64,000 nt of DNA, taken from assembly GCF_003584125.1 (NCBI RefSeq), contig NZ_QXFL01000010.1, positions 1 through 64,000 on the forward strand. The letters are read 5' to 3'. A program made the position numbers and the translations under genes. Shown piece by piece: positions 62,835 to 64,000 of this stretch (within the stretch, counting starts at the first letter, position 1; each line of letters begins with the position of its first letter). The notes under the pieces were generated by a model that was not told the origin of the DNA, did not search any database, and worked only from the letters and a program-made list of their open reading frames with translations. The DNA is from Aurantiacibacter zhengii. Lineage in GTDB: Bacteria; Pseudomonadota; Alphaproteobacteria; Sphingomonadales; Sphingomonadaceae.

Positions 62835-63107
62835 TTAGATTTTCACATAGTCCAGCTTGCGCATGGCATCCATCTGCTGTCCGGCGAATTCGGCGGGCAC
62901 ATCCTGCGTGCCTAGCGCCCATGCCATGACATCCACATCGTCACGGTCCAGCAGCGCCTCGAACCAGGCCAGGCCGTCCTCGTCCCATTGGGCATGGTAG
63001 GTATCGAAATAACCGCCGAACATGTAATCCGCCTCGCGTGTCCCGCGGTGCCAGGCGCGGAAACGGGCGCGGTTCAGGCGGGTGGTGAGATCGGCTTGGT
63101 CGGTCAT
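62835..63107 (-). CDS. sdhE: Succinate dehydrogenase assembly factor SdhE
   Basis: A 90-residue YgfY/SdhE protein. The RGTREADYM motif (about 21-29) contains the conserved RGxxE used for attaching FAD to SdhA; DTYHAQWDEDGLAWFEALLDRDD follows. It lies between recG and mfd, a frequent alphaproteobacterial arrangement. Confidence 0.93.
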   Translation of the reverse strand: MTDQADLTTRLNRARFRAWHRGTREADYMFGGYFDTYHAQWDEDGLAWFEALLDRDDVDVMAWALGTQDVPAEFAGQQMDAMRKLDYVKI

Positions 63108-63161
63108 CGAAAACGGGGCCCCTCAGGCGAGAGGCCCCGTCTAGCCACTATGGCGCGCCGA

Positions 63162-63596
63162 TCAAGGGTGCGTGTGGGTGTAGAGGGTGGTGGACTTTTC
63201 GATCATCCCTTCCATTTCCTCGCGCAGGGCTTCAAGCTGCGCCTCCCCGCCGACCATTTCCGTCAGAGCCTCGACAAAGGCCATCCGCCCTGCCGGGGCG
63301 TGGCTGTCGAAATTTCCCATGCCGCCGGGCATGTCGGCCACCGTGATGATATCGTAATCGGGGCTCATCATCACCCAGTGGATCGTCTCGGCCGCCGCAC
63401 CCGATGCCTCGCGGGCAGGATTGACGTAGGTATCCATTACCTCGAGCCAGCGCTGCTCGTCGGCCCCGTCGGCAAACTTCAGCATCGTGACGGCGTAGGT
63501 CGTGCGCGGCTCTTCTGGCTCGTCCTGCGCAAAAGCCGGAGTCGCGGTGAGTGCGAGTGCCGCGGCACAGGCGGCAATCTTCAGAGATTCAAGCAT
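63162..63596 (-). CDS. Small secreted protein, unknown
   Basis: A 144-residue protein with a clear Sec signal peptide (MLESLKIAACAAALALTATPAFAQ, cleavage after AFA). The mature part has a single domain-like sequence with TYAVTMLKFADGADEQRWLEVMDTYVN and YDIITVADMPGGMGNFDSHA, which looks like a ferredoxin-like alpha-beta fold, and ends with a His-rich tail (THTHP). The ATG at 63596 is chosen because the signal peptide starts there. No family recognised. Confidence 0.7.
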   Translation of the reverse strand: MLESLKIAACAAALALTATPAFAQDEPEEPRTTYAVTMLKFADGADEQRWLEVMDTYVNPAREASGAAAETIHWVMMSPDYDIITVADMPGGMGNFDSHAPAGRMAFVEALTEMVGGEAQLEALREEMEGMIEKSTTLYTHTHP

Positions 63597-63748
63597 AAAA
63601 GTCCCCCTATCGACCGGGAGTTCATCCCGGTTTTGAGCGACCCTCGAGAAGCGTATTACCACGTACCGCCCGATGGGCGAAATCGCAGGCGTTGAAGCTT
63701 TCGCGGCGGGTGCTTCGCATTGCCGCCGGAATTCACTAGAGCACGGTC

Positions 63749-64000
63749 ATGCGTCCCGAAATCCTCATCCCGCTCTTTGCCGAGACCGACGGGCTCGATG
63801 GCATCGGGCCGAAGCTGAAGAAGCCGCTGGAGAAACTGGGCCTCACCCGTGTTCGCGATGTGCTCTACCACCTGCCCGAACGGTTCGTGGTGCGCCGCGC
63901 GGTGACGGATCTCGACGATGCGGGCGTGGGCGAACAGGTCGTGGTTGCGCTGGATATCGTGGAACACCGCGCCAGCCGGTCTCCGCGCGGGCCTTATCGT
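63749..64000 (+). CDS. recG: ATP-dependent DNA helicase RecG, 3' end outside window
   Basis: The first 84 codons of RecG, running off the window. MRPEILIPLFAETDGLDGIGPKLKKPLEKLGL and VRDVLYHLPERFVVRRAV match the N-terminal wedge-domain start of RecG, including the HLPxRY/F-like stretch that precedes the OB-fold. RecG remodels stalled forks and Holliday junctions. It is divergent from the secreted-protein gene and sits in the usual recG-sdhE-mfd cluster. Confidence 0.92.
   Translation, partial: MRPEILIPLFAETDGLDGIGPKLKKPLEKLGLTRVRDVLYHLPERFVVRRAVTDLDDAGVGEQVVVALDIVEHRASRSPRGPYR

Overview
This is a high-GC alphaproteobacterial chromosome segment. Gene content and order point to Sphingomonadales, most likely Erythrobacteraceae: aroK-aroB, xerD-accA, ahcY-divL-tsaE-amgK-murU-addB-addA-trxA, nadK, and mfd-sdhE-recG. 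Protein style (short ATGA overlaps, GTG/TTG starts, many Sphingomonadales-type lipoproteins) agrees with this. No search was run, so names rest on motifs and gene order.

Region 1 (1-37849) is ordinary core chromosome. It starts inside a propionyl-CoA carboxylase beta gene. Next come a DUF488 gene, a tandem DUF421 pair, aroKB on the minus strand, a small membrane protein coupled to a secreted 616-residue protein, xerD, accA, an M48 metalloprotease lipoprotein, two Flp pilins, a MutT-type Nudix hydrolase, tRNA-Arg(ACG), a hemerythrin protein, and a phospholipase D/folE/MurA-like run. These are followed by an HhH lipoprotein, MsrQ, a peroxiredoxin and ahcY. The long operon from divL to addA links cell-cycle signalling, tRNA modification, cell-wall sugar recycling and double-strand-break repair. 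The DivL protein has Tyr where histidine kinases have the phospho-accepting His. After trxA come an inositol-monophosphatase-like gene, argJ, secA, a methyltransferase-fold lipoprotein and an acyltransferase.

Region 2 (37850-57462) is an integrated mobile element of about 19.6 kb. A 20-bp direct repeat marks both ends; the right copy is the 3' end of an intact tRNA-Asn(GTT). A tyrosine integrase lies just inside the left end. It is followed by an AlpA/excisionase-like gene and a tightly overlapping replication operon (CHC2/Toprim primase, DUF3987 protein). The middle holds cargo: membrane proteins, lipoproteins and a four-gene minus-strand operon facing an XRE regulator. The right part is a plus-strand operon encoding a 48-residue ribbon-helix-helix protein, phage-ejection-like proteins, a 1514-residue protein with an N-terminal nuclease domain, and DUF5681 and DUF4238 proteins. 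I see no capsid, portal, terminase large subunit or tail genes, so this is either a phage satellite-like island or a deleted prophage. Several short repeats look like its own control sites.

Region 3 (57463-64000) is core again: tRNA-Asn, nadK, an EAL-only phosphodiesterase, mfd, sdhE, a small secreted protein and the start of recG. I saw no rRNA, CRISPR array or insertion sequence.
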